Part shown: positions 13,033 to 25,662 of the stretch, one piece after another
How positions within the stretch are numbered: the stretch's first letter is position 1
Layout of the letters: every line of letters begins with the position of its first letter
Origin: Utricularia gibba
Lineage: Eukaryota > Streptophyta > Magnoliopsida > Lamiales > Lentibulariaceae
Length of the DNA stretch: 64,000 bases
Assembly (NCBI GenBank): GCA_002189035.1
Contig: CM007991.1
Location: 1,426,001-1,490,000, forward strand
Reading direction: 5' to 3'
Notes under the pieces: generated by a model
The model's input: only the letters and a program-made list of their open reading frames with translations
Told to the model about the DNA's origin: nothing
Databases searched by the model: none
Made by a program: the position numbers and the translations under genes

Positions 13033-16000
13033 ATGGAAGAAGTTAAGGAGGAAAGAGTTGATCGGGTTTCTCCAATGCAGCAGCGGAAGCCGGAACTTCA
13101 GGCTTCTACTCCCCCGCCTTCCTCCGTCATTGAACTATCGAGTTCCCAGTCGGATGGCGGTCGCTTCTCATCCTCCGAAGATGATGAAGTTACCGTGCCT
13201 TCTGAAAGAGGGGAGTCTGGTAACGCTTGCAAGAGGAGGAGGAAAAAGGCGGGTGATTTGGGTGTGGCTTTACAACCGGCGTTCTTGGACCCCTTACCGT
13301 TGAGGATTTCGAGCCCGGGGAACAAGCCGTACTTGGCGTTGCCTCCGCCGAATTCGGACTCGCTTGTTGGGATGACGTGCAAGCAGTTTTGGAAAGCAGG
13401 GGATTATGAACGGTCATCTGGCGGTGCCTGGACGTCGATTGGTGATTCTCTTCCTGTCTTCTTTTGCATGTCCATTTTAATTTAAAAATGGATACTATGA
13501 AGGTTTCGAGGGGTTTAGATGTTTGTTGCCTTTTATATTATCGTGATACCGGACGTGCCTCTCTAGATGAATGGGATTAAAATTCTGATTAAGTGAATGC
13601 CTTTTATGATTCAATGGTAAGGAATTTGAGTTGGCAAATGTTTTTTTTTTTTAATCTGTAAATTTTTGTAGGTGGTATGGATCATGTCAGGGTTCATCCT
13701 AGATTTTTACATTCTAACGCGACCAGTCACAAGTGGGTTCTTGGAGGTAATAAAAATGATTTGTATCATAGATTCAATGAATCTTTCTTATGTTGCACTT
13801 CTTCTCAACTAAATTTTTCTATTGTGAATCATGGTCCAGCTTTAGCCGAACTGCTAGACAACGCAGTAGATGAGGTAGGGGGATTTATAGTTTGTTTCTA
13901 ATTCATTATTTTATTAGAAAACTATTTGACTTAGACATCTTTTCCTCTTACTGCTGGATTTTTTTATTTTTTTTCCTTTCTAGGTTCGTAACGGAGCTAC
14001 ATATGTGACCATTGATATGGTTACAAACAAGAAGGATGGGAGCAAAATGCTGCTGCTTGAAGGTCTCTTTTGTGTACTTTATTTTTTTTCATTTTCTGTT
14101 CAGTGTTGAACGTGTGATTTCCATAATTTTGAAACATGTTCATGAATGAAATGAATGTGCTATGTTTTCAAAAATTGGGTTCATCATTATCCTCTTATTG
14201 TGTTAGAGTTGATAATTTCTGAGACTTCTAGTCTTGAATTATTTTCTGAGAAGTACCGTTGATGATTTCATTTGCATAGATAATGGCGGTGGAATGAACC
14301 CAGAAAAAATGCGGCACTGCATGTCTCTAGGTTATTCTGCAAAGAGCCATATGGTGGATACAATTGGGCAATGTCAGTTCTGCTTCTGCATCTGCAGTTT
14401 CAACACAGATATTATTCCACATGTTGTGTTTTTTTTTTTAATAGTTACCACATACTCCTGGAATACTTCCAGATGGAAATGGCTTCAAGACTAGCACCAT
14501 GAGACTTGGTGCTGATGTTATTGTATTTTCTCGCTGCCGTGGCAAGAATGGGGAAAGGTTTGTATCCTTCATCTTTCAGGTCTCCATTTGGCTTCGTAAA
14601 TATGAAAATGCAAGGTTTAAAATATGTATATTTATCATACACATTTTGTGGAAGAAGTTGATTTATTATATACCTGTGACATGAGCCTCCATAACTTCTG
14701 AGCACCTAATGGTCGATGAAACACGGTTTAGAACTGGATGCCGCTGTATAAATCAGAAAACTGAACGAGCGCCATGTGTTGGTTTTTAGTCCAATGCTAA
14801 TTGTTTACAATTGTGCTCTCCATTTAACAAAAATCTAGGGCAACTCAAAGCATAGGATTGCTTTCCTATACATTTTTGACATCAACGGGGAAGGAAGATA
14901 TTGTAGTTCCAATGGTGAGTATTTTCAACAGTGTGCAACATGGTAATTAATTTATCTTTCCCATTGAATATTTTCAAGTATTTTTGTAGGTTATGAAAGT
15001 AGATAAAAGTATGTGATCATGTCATTGTTTATGGAAAGGATTTTCCTCTAAAAATTTTTACCAGAAATTTATGCACTGTGATATAGTGATCTTGAAATGC
15101 AGTAAGCCTATGGCAAGAAACCAAAAAGAACCAGATTGTTCGTGGAAGTACTGAAAAGTACTCTTGAAAGGAGCGCCATATTTATTCTCACGTTCTTATT
15201 GCATTGCTGGTGTTCAGAAATGATACCACAATTAGTGTTTTTCGTTAGCTGAATTTCAGTGTCCTTTAACCTTATTGTATGGTTTCATTAAGTTAAGTTT
15301 TTTTCCTGATAATTTTGACAGATTGACTATGAAAAAGGAGAAAATGGATGGAGCAAGATAGTGAAATCAACTACCAGTGATTGGGATCTAAATGTTGGCA
15401 CAATAATCCAATGGTCACCTTTTCATAGCGAGAAAGACCTTCTTCAGCAGGTTTTGTTATTCGTCAATATCATTAGCACACCATTCCTTGTCAGATGAAT
15501 TTTAGTTGTAATTCTGTGAATTTGGGAACAGTATTCGCAATAACATGTGTTTTAAGTTTTGAGCTGTGGGTTTCGTCTCTCCTATTTTTAATGACAATAA
15601 GGACTTGAGTTGTGAGAAAATTCACAATCAATGATATTCTATTCTTTTCATTGTTTCATATTGCTGTTGCAGTTCAATCAAATGAAAGCTCAAGGAACTA
15701 GGATTATCATATACAACCTTTGGGAGGATGACCAGGGTCAGCCGGAACTTGATTTTGATGCTGATCCTCGGGTAAGGATGTATATATATCAGCAGACTCT
15801 GCATGTTCTTGTGATGCTTAACCCCTTGTTTTGAGTAACTACTCAGGACATTCAGACTAGAATTGCGAACAGAGATCTGAAAAGCATTGATATGGCCCAG
15901 AAGTACCCGAACTCAAAACATTTCCTTACATATCAACACTCTTTAAGGGTGGGACTGCTATGCTACTCGTTATCTTCTTTTTTTGTTCCGCCATTTTCTT

Positions 16001-18244
16001 CTAGCCCTTGGTTGGAATTCTCTATTTCGTATGAAATTCCTTAGGCCACTATTTGTTCCTGAAATCTTTTGGCGACATTCACTTGGAAAGTTTATGTAAT
16101 GCCCTAGGAACTTATTTTTTTAGACTGAAAATTTTGTATATGAATGTTTAGCACCATGGAACTGATTTCTTTTTGTCGGGAAGCACATATAAAAACATGG
16201 ATTGCTTTTAAAGCTCCTTACTGGAACTGCAGAGCTATGCAGCTGTTCTCTATCTCAGATTTCCTGCTGGATTTCGAATCATACTGCGTGGTAAAGATGT
16301 TGAGCACCATAATTTAGTCAATGATATGATGATGTCTAAAGAGATCACCTACCGCCCTCACCCTGGCTCTGATGGGATTCCTCGGGATTCTAGCGTAACT
16401 GTTCTTTTGTGATCTCTCCTTTTTCTTAACCTGTCATTGTGTAATGTACTGATCATCCTGCATGCTATACCAGATGGTCGCTGTAGTTACTGTTGGATTT
16501 GTTAAGGATGCAATGTCCCACATTGATGTGCAGGGATTCAATGTCTATCACAAAAATCGACTTATCAAGGTTGTTAACCTTTCCTTCAATTCTTGGTTGT
16601 TGTCGTTTTTGGATATATAACAGTCAACACTGTGGTTTGCTAGAGTTTCCTTGTTGCTTTCATGTCATACCACACTATTGCATTTTGACTTTTCCAGCCA
16701 TTTTGGAGAGTTTGGAATCCAGCTGGTAGTGATGGCCGTGGAGTTATAGGTATGGATACTTTTGAACTCATGGAAGTTCATGTTGGTATTAGCTTATTGG
16801 TGAACTTTTTCTGTTTGTAGGTGTATTAGAAGCCAATTTTGTTGAGCCAGCTCATGACAAACAGGGTTTTGAACGTACTTCGGTTCTTGCGAGGCTTGAG
16901 TCACGATTAATACAATTCCAGAAGCAGTATTGGTTAGCCTGACTTTCTTGTAGCTCTCGCCCCCTTTTTCTTTCCCTGTTTCTATTCTTCATGCGACCTG
17001 CCTTTCCAGGACCACAAATTGTCAGAAAATTGGTTATGCTCCCCGGAGAAAGAGTGGTGGCCGTGAAACAAGTAAGACAATAAAGTGACTTAATATGTAG
17101 AACTATGAACTAGATTTTCTTATATTAGCCATCTGTATATTCGACTTCTTTCACTGGTTGCTGTCTAATGTTTTGTAGTTTGCTCCCTTTTTTAGGCTCG
17201 ACACCTGGCACATCTAAAAAGGAAAACAAGAGAAGCGGTTCAAATCCTCAAAAACCTATTGAGATGCAGCCATTGAGTGACAAAGGCCATGCACGTGGGA
17301 AAAATGAGACTAGAACTCCCGGGAAACGGGCAACTTATTGTGTAACGTCATCTTCAGAGGTTAGTGATGATGGTGATGGTGATGATGATACAGGAAGCAA
17401 TGCTTGCAGAAATCAATCCAGTGGCGCCTCACTCTCAAAGGATATACCTATTAAAGGTGGATCTCGTTCATCTGGGTTGAGACATTTTAATGCGCCAAAA
17501 CATAGCCAGTCTCCTGCAACACCTCACCAAGCAACTCGAAGCTCAAAACCCCAAATCAGTCGTTTAGATCATAGCGACTCCTCAACGTTGGATGTCAATG
17601 CAAAAAGTAATCTAGCTAAGCTCGAAGAGGAGAATCAGATACTGAGAGAAAGGTTTTCTTCATCTCCATGGCTTTCTTCTCCAGCTGTTATACAAAATTT
17701 CAACTAATTCCTTTTACTTTTCAGACTAAAGCGGAAGGAAGAAGAGATCTTGGGTGATTTCCAGCGTGATCTTCAAACTGAAAAAGAAAAGTACAATTCT
17801 CTCAATGCCGAGGTACCTGCTTCTGACTTATGTTTGGTTTATGATATAAATAAAATGAAAGTTGATGCAACTTCGAGGAGTTTCTTCCTGCTGCGACAAT
17901 ATCCCTGTAAGGTTTTTTGTCTCATTAAAACTTGTGTTGTATGCCCCGTATTTCAGTTTCAGGTGCTACAAAGCAAATACGAGGAGTTGCAGAAAGAACA
18001 GGAGAGTCTAATTGACATATTCTCTGAAGAGAAGCAACGTCATGATAAAGAGGAAGAAACCTTGAGACAGAAGATCAAGGTATGAGTGAACGGATACTTG
18101 TTTCGTTTAACCCATAAAACATCAGCCAGCGTTCATATTCGCCAGCTGATGTCTGCTTGCTTACCCTTCCCTCTGCAGGCTGCATCCAGCACCATCCAGG
18201 AGCTTCTGCAGAAGGTTAAGTGGTTTGAGAGGAAAGGCGCATAA
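13033..18244 (+). CDS. MORC family GHKL ATPase (MORC4/7-like length and layout)
   Basis: Microrchidia ATPase; plant MORCs compact chromatin and assist RNA-directed silencing and defence. Nineteen exons add to 2400 bases (799 residues): 13033-13441, 13672-13746, 13840-13874, 13984-14062, 14280-14372, 14473-14557, 14839-14914, 15322-15450, 15673-15771, 15847-15948, 16233-16394, 16474-16569, 16698-16749, 16821-16932, 17010-17071, 17196-17652, 17725-17812, 17957-18079, 18179-18244. An acidic Ser-rich N-terminus precedes CKQFWKAGDYE and the GHKL fold: ALAELLDNAVDEV (Mg-binding Asn), EDNGGGMNPEKMRHCMSLGY, TIGQYGNGFKTSTMRLGAD. The S5-like half follows (GTRIIIYNLWEDDQG, GFNVYHKNRLIKPFWR, EANFVEPAHDKQGFERT). 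The exon 16 region is Ser/Arg/Lys-rich, and exons 16-19 form a long C-terminal coiled coil. Arabidopsis MORC4 and MORC7 have this length; the subclade is inferred. The ATG at 13033 is in a good context (GCCATGG). Confidence 0.93.
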
Positions 18245-18640
18245 GATGGTTTTGTCGTAACGTGATGCGATACCACTTAGCAGGAGGGATGGTGCACCAA
18301 AATCTGGTGCTTTTTGGGGAACGTTGGAGGGCAGAACAGCTTCATGGCACAAGGTGCAAAACTGTTATCCCTGGCAATGTGCTTTTGTTTGACATAGTCC
18401 CATCTCCTTTTCATTCACTTCGTTCTTTGGCTTTTTTTATTTTGGTGCTAAAATGAAAAAAAAAAAAGAAAAAAGGAACCCAACCCCTTGAATTTTACAT
18501 TCATCTTATTTTTCACATGCATAACATATACTCTTTGAGTAAAAACAATGTGACAAGTGAGAACCCAGAGCCAGCCACAGACACTCTTCAGTCTTCACTG
18601 GAAGCAACAGCCATTTCTCCAGCAAATTTACCAAAGAAGG
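18245..18640. other. Convergent 3' region of MORC and SWEET
   Basis: About 400 bases between stop codons. It contains an A-rich run near 18457-18476 and T-rich stretches consistent with two opposed 3' UTRs. The 170-codon plus-strand ORF entering from here into 19069 is an antisense shadow of the SWEET gene. Confidence 0.5.
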
Positions 18641-19889
18641 TTATGCAACAGGTTGAGCATCCGGAGCAACATGAACGGTTTCGTTTCCGGCGACATGCTT
18701 TTCGACATGATTCGGATCAGGGCCGGCTGCTTCTACTTCGATCATGCAGTTCTCTACGATGATGGGGAGCTGCATCACTGGGATTATCTCCACAGCTATG
18801 GTGTTGTTCCCCAGCTTCAGAACGTCAAGTATTTGCTCTTGCAGTTCGGGTATCTTCTGCTCCTCGAAGGCTTGGGTTTCAATGTCTGGAACCTGCCTCT
18901 CTTCTTCCACTACCTTCTTGGATTTCCTGTACACCAAGTAGAGCGCCATTTGCACCACTCCGAAGCCAAACCCAGAACATTAGGAATCTGCATCAACAAA
19001 TCCATTGTTTTTATTCGTGGGTTTGTTAAGGTGCTTAACAAACACTTACAGCAATGTAATAGTCCTTGAGGAGTAGGCCATAAAAGAACCACATGACAGC
19101 ACTCATGGTGAGGAACAAGGACGGCAGAAACGGCATGTACTCCACGCTTTTGGTTCGTATAACTTTTCCCTGCCACAGCAGCATTCATCATGTGGGAAAA
19201 ACTTGTTTTTTTGCTGATATGAAGCACTTACAACGATGCATAGCGGCGCCACGAATACACTCAAGGAGAATATGAGGCAGATCCATCCCACTACTCTCGC
19301 TCGGTGGGAGGTTTTCACCCAGAAATGAGTGAGCAAGATGATGACCCCAAGGCCAACCACGTTCAGCGCAAGCAGCAGCTTGGTTGCCTTCACCTGCCCA
19401 TTGCATCATGAATCAAAACTTAGGTGTGTAATTCAACAGGTTTTGATATGAACAGAGGCTCCAGTTGCTTACTCTATCGGCTTTTGGAGCGAAGAAGAAG
19501 TAGAACCCGAAGTAAAGCGACATGATGAAGCATCCAAAGGAGTTGATGGTGATGAGGAGGGTCGTGTCCGTCTTCAGAAACGCGTAGTGTATCCACATCA
19601 TGGCGCTGAAAAGCCCCACGACGTAGGGGACACATTGGAAGCCATGGGATGATCTCCTCTTGTAGATCTTGTAAAACGTTGGACTGCACAGAGACAGAAA
19701 AATCAGGATGCAATCGTGTTTTGTAGCTCTCGACAAAGAGACTCACATTGGAGCAAGGAACACCATGAAGGAGATGATATTCCCTGCAAAAAAATCCAAC
19801 GAAGTATGAAAACCAAACATCCTGTGCTTGAGAAAGATGGTGATGGAAATGGTACCTAGAAGACCAAACACAAAAGCCAGCTGATTCAT
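18641..19889 (-). CDS. SWEET sugar transporter, clade III type, with an apparent one-base deletion
   Basis: Bidirectional sugar uniporter of the SWEET family (two MtN3/saliva triple-helix bundles, seven TM helices); clade III members mainly carry sucrose across the plasma membrane. Exons 19889-19856, 19783-19747, 19683-19473, 19393-19232, 19169-19050 and 18987-18641. Recognisable parts: [49 protein letters not shown], then [19 protein letters not shown] and [20 protein letters not shown]. In the last exon the frame breaks right after IPNVLG at a G run (minus-strand CTGGGTTT, plus positions 18971-18973). One more G would restore TM7 ([15 protein letters not shown]) and a 90-residue acidic tail with no stop, giving 303 residues. 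Read literally, the product ends 18 residues later without a complete TM7. Which SWEET number it is cannot be decided here. Confidence 0.85.
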
Positions 19890-19983
19890 GGCTCTGGGAA
19901 GCAGAAACAGTAGCTTCGCCTGCCTACACAGCACAAGTAAGAATGCTCTTGATATGGGAATGTGATGAAACGAAGGGTCTGGC

Positions 19984-19991
19984 TATATATA
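19984..19991 (-). promoter_or_regulatory. TATA box of the SWEET gene
   Basis: TATATATA lies 95 bases upstream of the SWEET start codon on the minus strand, flanked by a purine/pyrimidine tract, a typical spacing for a plant core promoter with a short 5' UTR. Confidence 0.5.
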
Positions 19992-22729
19992 GAGGAGGAG
20001 GAGAAGCAGAGCTGGTCGTATGTAGTGAAGCACCAAATCTTAAAAAAGAGTTAGAATTGATTTAGTGAAATTAGGCTGGATTTATCCACGCTTTAAAGCC
20101 ATCTTCTACATTGTCCCAATTCATGCATCGTGTCTGAATTCCATTTTTGCAAATATTGGTTGGTTTTAATTTTTTTTTTCTATTCTTCTATACACATTTA
20201 TCAAAAACAATTATACTTTAGTAATCACATAATACATATTTATCTAAATACAAATAATTCAAATATTTTCCTTATGGGAGGAAATTAGTGTCGCCAACAC
20301 CTCCAAGTTTGATGGTGTAGGCTCACTCGTCGTATGTAACTGCATTTGAGATCGTCAGAATATGAATCAGTCTGTCCCCCGTCCTCGACTGGCTGTCATC
20401 GTGCTCGGCCACAGAAGCTAGAAAAATGAAAAATGATGGCAGAGAACCATGAGTCCACCAAGAACTATTCGAACTTACAATTGAAATTAAAAATTCGATG
20501 GATTGAATTAACACATATAAAGTTTAAATATACAATAAATATAAATCATATTAAAAAATATTAAATTTATATTAATAATTTATAATTTATTATATATTTA
20601 ACTATTTTAATTTCAAGTACCGTTATAGAATTATTTGTTATAATATTTATTTTACTTTACCAAACATGATCTTAAATTTCTAGCAAATGTTGTAAATATT
20701 GCAAGAGGGTGTGCAAACATAGGATACAATAGACATGATAACTACCACAAGACTAAATCTTGCCACAAATTAACTCAATACCTATGTCCATTTTCGGACA
20801 TGGGATAGTAATAACCACTAGCCAAGACTCCTTATCCCATCTTCTTTGCTTCATTTTTCCTACTGAGTGGAGACAATGGTAGTATTAGATCTAAACCAAA
20901 TTACCGGCAGGTTAAGCTTACCGAATTACTCGCATGTTCCGAACTGCGTTTTCGACCTGATTTCGATACTGATGCGAAATTGGGTTTCATTTTGGCTCGC
21001 ACTTGAGTATATCATACAAAGTCTTGCATAGTTTTCATTCTGTTATCTGGATGAGCAAGTGGGGATCCCACATATGTGGCATAGTTGGGGACATGGAAGG
21101 TAAAAAATGAGCACTTTACAGTTGTTTAGGACTAGTAGTGTGTAGTGTGGAGTGGGGAATCCATCATCATATCAGAAAAGAGCAAAAGCTGTCCTTTTTG
21201 TTCTGCATCTCCTTGTGCTCCATTTAACCTAATTTGGATGGCGTCTGGGTTAGCATTGACAAAGCTTCCATTTGGCGCAGGCGTTCCCTGTGTTTTGTTT
21301 TTGCAGAGCTCTGGAGCAGGTGGGAGCCACATTGGATCTTTCTGATGTGTCGTCCACCAATGGGGACCTTAGAGGCTTACAGCTCATTCCCCGGATAAAA
21401 CCCTAACTCTAAAGAACCATACACTGGGGGATTCGGAATGAATGCTGTGTGATCTCGCCCATAAACGGCTCCTCATTTTGAAACTTTGCTGTCGCTTGTG
21501 CATCCAGACCGTCGTCCCGGAAGTTGGACCGGACCGTCGCTTCGTATTTTCGTAACGTTAAGGTACTGGTGGAGGAGACAGTGTTAGCCACCATGTTGGC
21601 TTCTCAGACGAGGTTTTTCAATTCTTTTAGGTGTCATTGCTTGGGTGTATTGTGCCCCAGAACTGTGATGTTGTTCAGGTTCGGGATTGCATTAATCATG
21701 TTAGGATTAATAGTATGATTTCGAACTAACAGAGAATAATCCCGAGTGAAGACTTGAGAGGAGCGGGCTTGCTTCCTTAGATCAAACAATGGGGAGTTTA
21801 GTAGTAATACAGTGAACGAGTTTGCCAAGACCGTGTTTTCATGACATTGATGCTCTCTCCGTCAGAACTGGGAACAGTGTTTTCCGATTGCTTGTTCGTA
21901 GTAAGAAACTCAGCTGCCATTCTCATCCTGAGTTTTCCATCGTTACATTTATGCCAGAAGTTCATGTTTTTTTCAGTGGTCTGGTCAATGACAGACCACT
22001 GTCCGTGCAAATGAAACCTAAAAATCGTATCTTGGTAAACAAATCCCCAACCCCATTTCGCAACTGGACGACAATCAGTTAGTTTAAGTCAAACCGTACA
22101 CATGGGGGTTCCAGGTTAAGAGTGCGAATGAACTTGCTAGTGTATGAATAGTCAGAAGGTTGATCCCTTTTTGTCTGTGTGGCCCCGAGACTTTGTCCAT
22201 TTCTTTAAAGATTTGTTTCCTTTCACGATTCCAAAAGAGAGGTTAGTTGGAAATACAAGCAACTATTGGCATACGATTATGAATTCTTTGGCGGCCAAAT
22301 GGCAAGAGGAGCCCCTAGTAAGCTGAGCAAAGCTAGGGGTGCAAGGGATGGGCAACGGTACCTACACCTAATGCACATACATTTCCCACTTGTTTTGTTA
22401 TCTTCTTCCTGCAATCAATTTCATTGTTAAATGGGGTGGATACAGACAGACTACTGTTCAATGAATAATGGGTGAAATCTTCCATTTGCCTTATTTGGCT
22501 TAGCCGGTGAAGAGAAAAGACAGGCTTACAGTTCATGGCTTATTGAGGGGTCAAAAACATTCGACACATTCACTAACAACACACCTTGAGGATACATGGG
22601 GTAACTTATTCAAGCTGTGAGGAAAAAAATCAAAAGCATGTGTAGCCATGGTCCGTCCTCTTCTTGGTGTGGTGTTTCCTCCTGACAGCGAAGAAGAAAT
22701 GTAGGATAGCGTACCGCAAAATTGAAGAG
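19992..22729. other. Large spacer between SWEET and PDH E1-beta, unexplained
   Basis: From 20040 to 20800 the sequence is AT-rich and empty of ORFs. From about 20870 to 22600 the base composition is closer to that of transcribed DNA and several ORFs of 60-86 codons occur on both strands (for example 21822-22082 plus, 21798-22010 minus), but none shows splice-linked continuity or a family I recognise. It may be a decayed gene or transposon remnant, or non-coding RNA sequence. The last about 130 bases belong to the 3' UTR of PDH E1-beta. Confidence 0.4.
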
Positions 22730-25662
22730 CTATCTCGACCTGAAACACGCCCTTTTTGCTGCCCGGACGATATCATCGACCTGCAAATGCATATCCGATG
22801 AGTGCACCATGCAGAAAAAAAAAACAAAAACAAAAGCACACGTTGGAATGTCATTTGGGAATTCGATAGTGATTTATGCAAGGGTGTCTTTGTTCTTCTT
22901 GTAACATAATAACCAATGTAGAAAGACCATGGCGGAAATAGAGTGCACTAAGCCAAGACTGTAGGCGATTGTGAAATTCAAGGCGTCAAACGTACACCAA
23001 AATCCGTTAAACACAGTCTATTATCATAGAAACGAGATAGCAAGGAAGCATAGTACCTGGGGAACGGCCAGCCTTTCTAGATTTGCAGCATAAGGCATGG
23101 GAACATCAGCCCCCGCAATCCTCTCGATAGGTGCATCAAGATACTCGAAGCTGTCTTCAACCACTGAAGCACTGATGACAAATCGAGAGTCAATGCTAAG
23201 GACCGAAGGATGTAGATGCATGCTTCTATCTGTGATTATACCAGATTTCAGCGCCTACACCGTGCTGGGGGAACCCTTCCTCAAGAGTCACAAGCCTATT
23301 CGTTTTTCGAACGGAATCATTGATTGTTCTTCTATCTAGAGGGCGTATAGAGCGAAGATTTATGACCTGCAGAAGATATTAAATTGTTCAAAGCTTTACA
23401 GAGACATATAATTCAAGAACATGATGTGGAATGTATGAATTCTTAGGGTTACCTCTGCGGATATATCTTCTTTTGCAAGTAATTCGGCAGCCTATACAAT
23501 CCAGCCAGAGCCAGTAAGAAAAAGAAAGAAACTGATAGAGCCAAATGCGGCTGAAGATTATACGAACAATGGTACACGAAAAACACCAGTTCAGTCTTCC
23601 TGAGGTTCGAAGATCTTATTCCACAAAAACATGCATCCAATTCAAATGGATGATAGTATCAAGCATATCAATTAAATATACATAACGAGAGACCTGAAGT
23701 GCGAGTCCAACCATCTTTGAAAAAGCAGTTATAGTGACATCCTTCCCCTCTCGTTCAATCTGCCAAAAAAACATGCCATGAATTCCTTTGCTTGGAAAAT
23801 TGTATACGAAAATAAGCACAAACCTTAGCCTTTCCAATTGGAATACAGAAATTGGAGTCAAGAACTTCGTCTGAGACAGGAAATGATTCACCGTAACTAC
23901 ATGAAAAGGCAGAAAAAAATGATCATGCTAAAAACAGTATCAGTATTATGTGACACACGCGGGCACCACAAATTATAAACACATACTACATACAGCAACT
24001 CATTTTCAAGGAAGACAACAGGATCTGGATCTCTAATAGCAGCTTTGAGCAAGCCACGAGCATCTTCAGACGAATATGGAGTCAATACCTTTAGACCAGG
24101 ACATGCAGCATACCACGCTGCATAGCACTGAAGACAAAACGTGCAGCAATGTGAAATCACAGCATGCAATTCACATATCTCAAAGCATTCCCACTCAATG
24201 CCACTGCTCAGGTTTGAGCAAAAACTAATTGTGAATTGCTAATTTAAAAACATTTTTTCTAGACCTTTTTAGTTCCTCATAAATACATCATTTTATCATT
24301 TCAAAATGTAAGGGCAACCTAACCATTTAGCATCAAAAAGCGTTCAATAAAAAAAAAATTCAGAACCTGCCTCAGCCATACGATTCAAGCTCAGTTAAAA
24401 GATGCACAAAGTGATGATACCTGGGAGTGCTGAGCTCCCACTCCAGCTGCAGCACCATTAGGTCCTCTAAAGACAATGGGAACTGATATCTGGCCCGCTG
24501 ACATGTAATTTGATTTTGCAGCGGAGTTAATGATGTGATCAATTGCCTGCAGGAGACGTTCAAAAGAAACATCAAAAGGCATCATTTGAGTTCTCAAGTC
24601 TCTCTTATTATTGCATACCTGGACTACCCATAACACTGAGAAATTTAATCAAATTCAAATCATAGAAATCAGGAAAAAGGCAAACCTGGGTCACATTATT
24701 TTGATATTTATACATTGACTATAACAGCCATTTAAGTACATCTGAGAGTAAAAACGGATTGAGAGTAAGTGATCTGACCTGCATTGAGAAGTTGAAAGTC
24801 ATGAACTCAACGATTGGTTTTAGACCGTGATATGCTGCACCCACTGCAATTCCGGTAAATCCAGCCTAGAAAATAATACACAGAATGGAATCCTTAACCA
24901 CCAAATGCTTAAAGAAGCCATATGAAAGGAATTCTGGACTGGAGATCCAAAGCCACCTCAGTGATAGGTGTGTCAAGAACTCGGTCGGGTCCAAATTTCT
25001 CAAGAAGCCCTTTGGAAATCTAGTACAGATAGAAATAACTAAGTATGATAGGTGCAATAACAAGACATTGGGTTAAAGCACAGAACTGATCATTGAATCA
25101 GCACTCACCTTATATGCACCTTGATACTCACCAACCTGCACAAACAGTGCTGCAAATCAGTAGCCGTTCAAAAAACTGTAAGCCAATTTACTCTCCCACT
25201 CCCACCTCTTCGCCCATCAGAAAAACTTTAGGATCTGCAGACATTTCTTCAACGAGTGCTGAGTTCAGAGCATCACGGACTGTCATACTCTGTAAAAGGA
25301 GGACACATGCATCAATCCTCCATTTAACACTTCCAGAGAATACCATAAAAGGCTCCCAATAGTGCAGAACAGATAGCATCATGAAGAGAGGAGTGAGTCC
25401 GTGAGCTACAGAATCCAGGATAAATCCTGACGTTCAGATAATCAATGATAATGAACACACACAGTTAGACATCATTTACCTCTTTAGATGAAGATGAAAA
25501 GGCTCTCGAAACAGTAGCTCGTATTCCATGCTCCATGATCTATGGAGATAGGGAAAAGTGTACACGAATAACCAAAATATACAGAGTTGAATTGAATCAC
25601 AAAAGGACATTTACCCAAGAAATTTGGCCTCCCAAGGCCCTCTGTCTCATAAGTCCGAGCAT
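22730..25662 (-). CDS. Pyruvate dehydrogenase E1 component, beta subunit, mitochondrial
   Basis: Beta subunit of the E1 decarboxylase of the mitochondrial pyruvate dehydrogenase complex; with E1-alpha it uses ThDP to convert pyruvate for acetyl-CoA formation. Fourteen coding exons: 25662-25615, 25539-25480, 25289-25206, 25135-25109, 25019-24957, 24865-24779, 24546-24421, 24127-23994, 23896-23824, 23759-23694, 23491-23453, 23366-23242, 23171-23057, 22780-22730; total 366 codons with the stop. A short Arg-rich presequence ([12 protein letters not shown]) is followed by [87 protein letters not shown] and a C-terminal [15 protein letters not shown]. Exon 4 is only 27 bases. The start at 25662 matches the MLGI-type beginning of other plant E1-beta; a 5' UTR intron (26108-25687) precedes it. 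There is no sign of plastid E1-beta features. Confidence 0.95.

Noticed and set aside
18557..19069. 170-codon plus-strand ORF antisense to SWEET
   Set aside because: Mirror frame of conserved SWEET exons; no domain and no proper start context.
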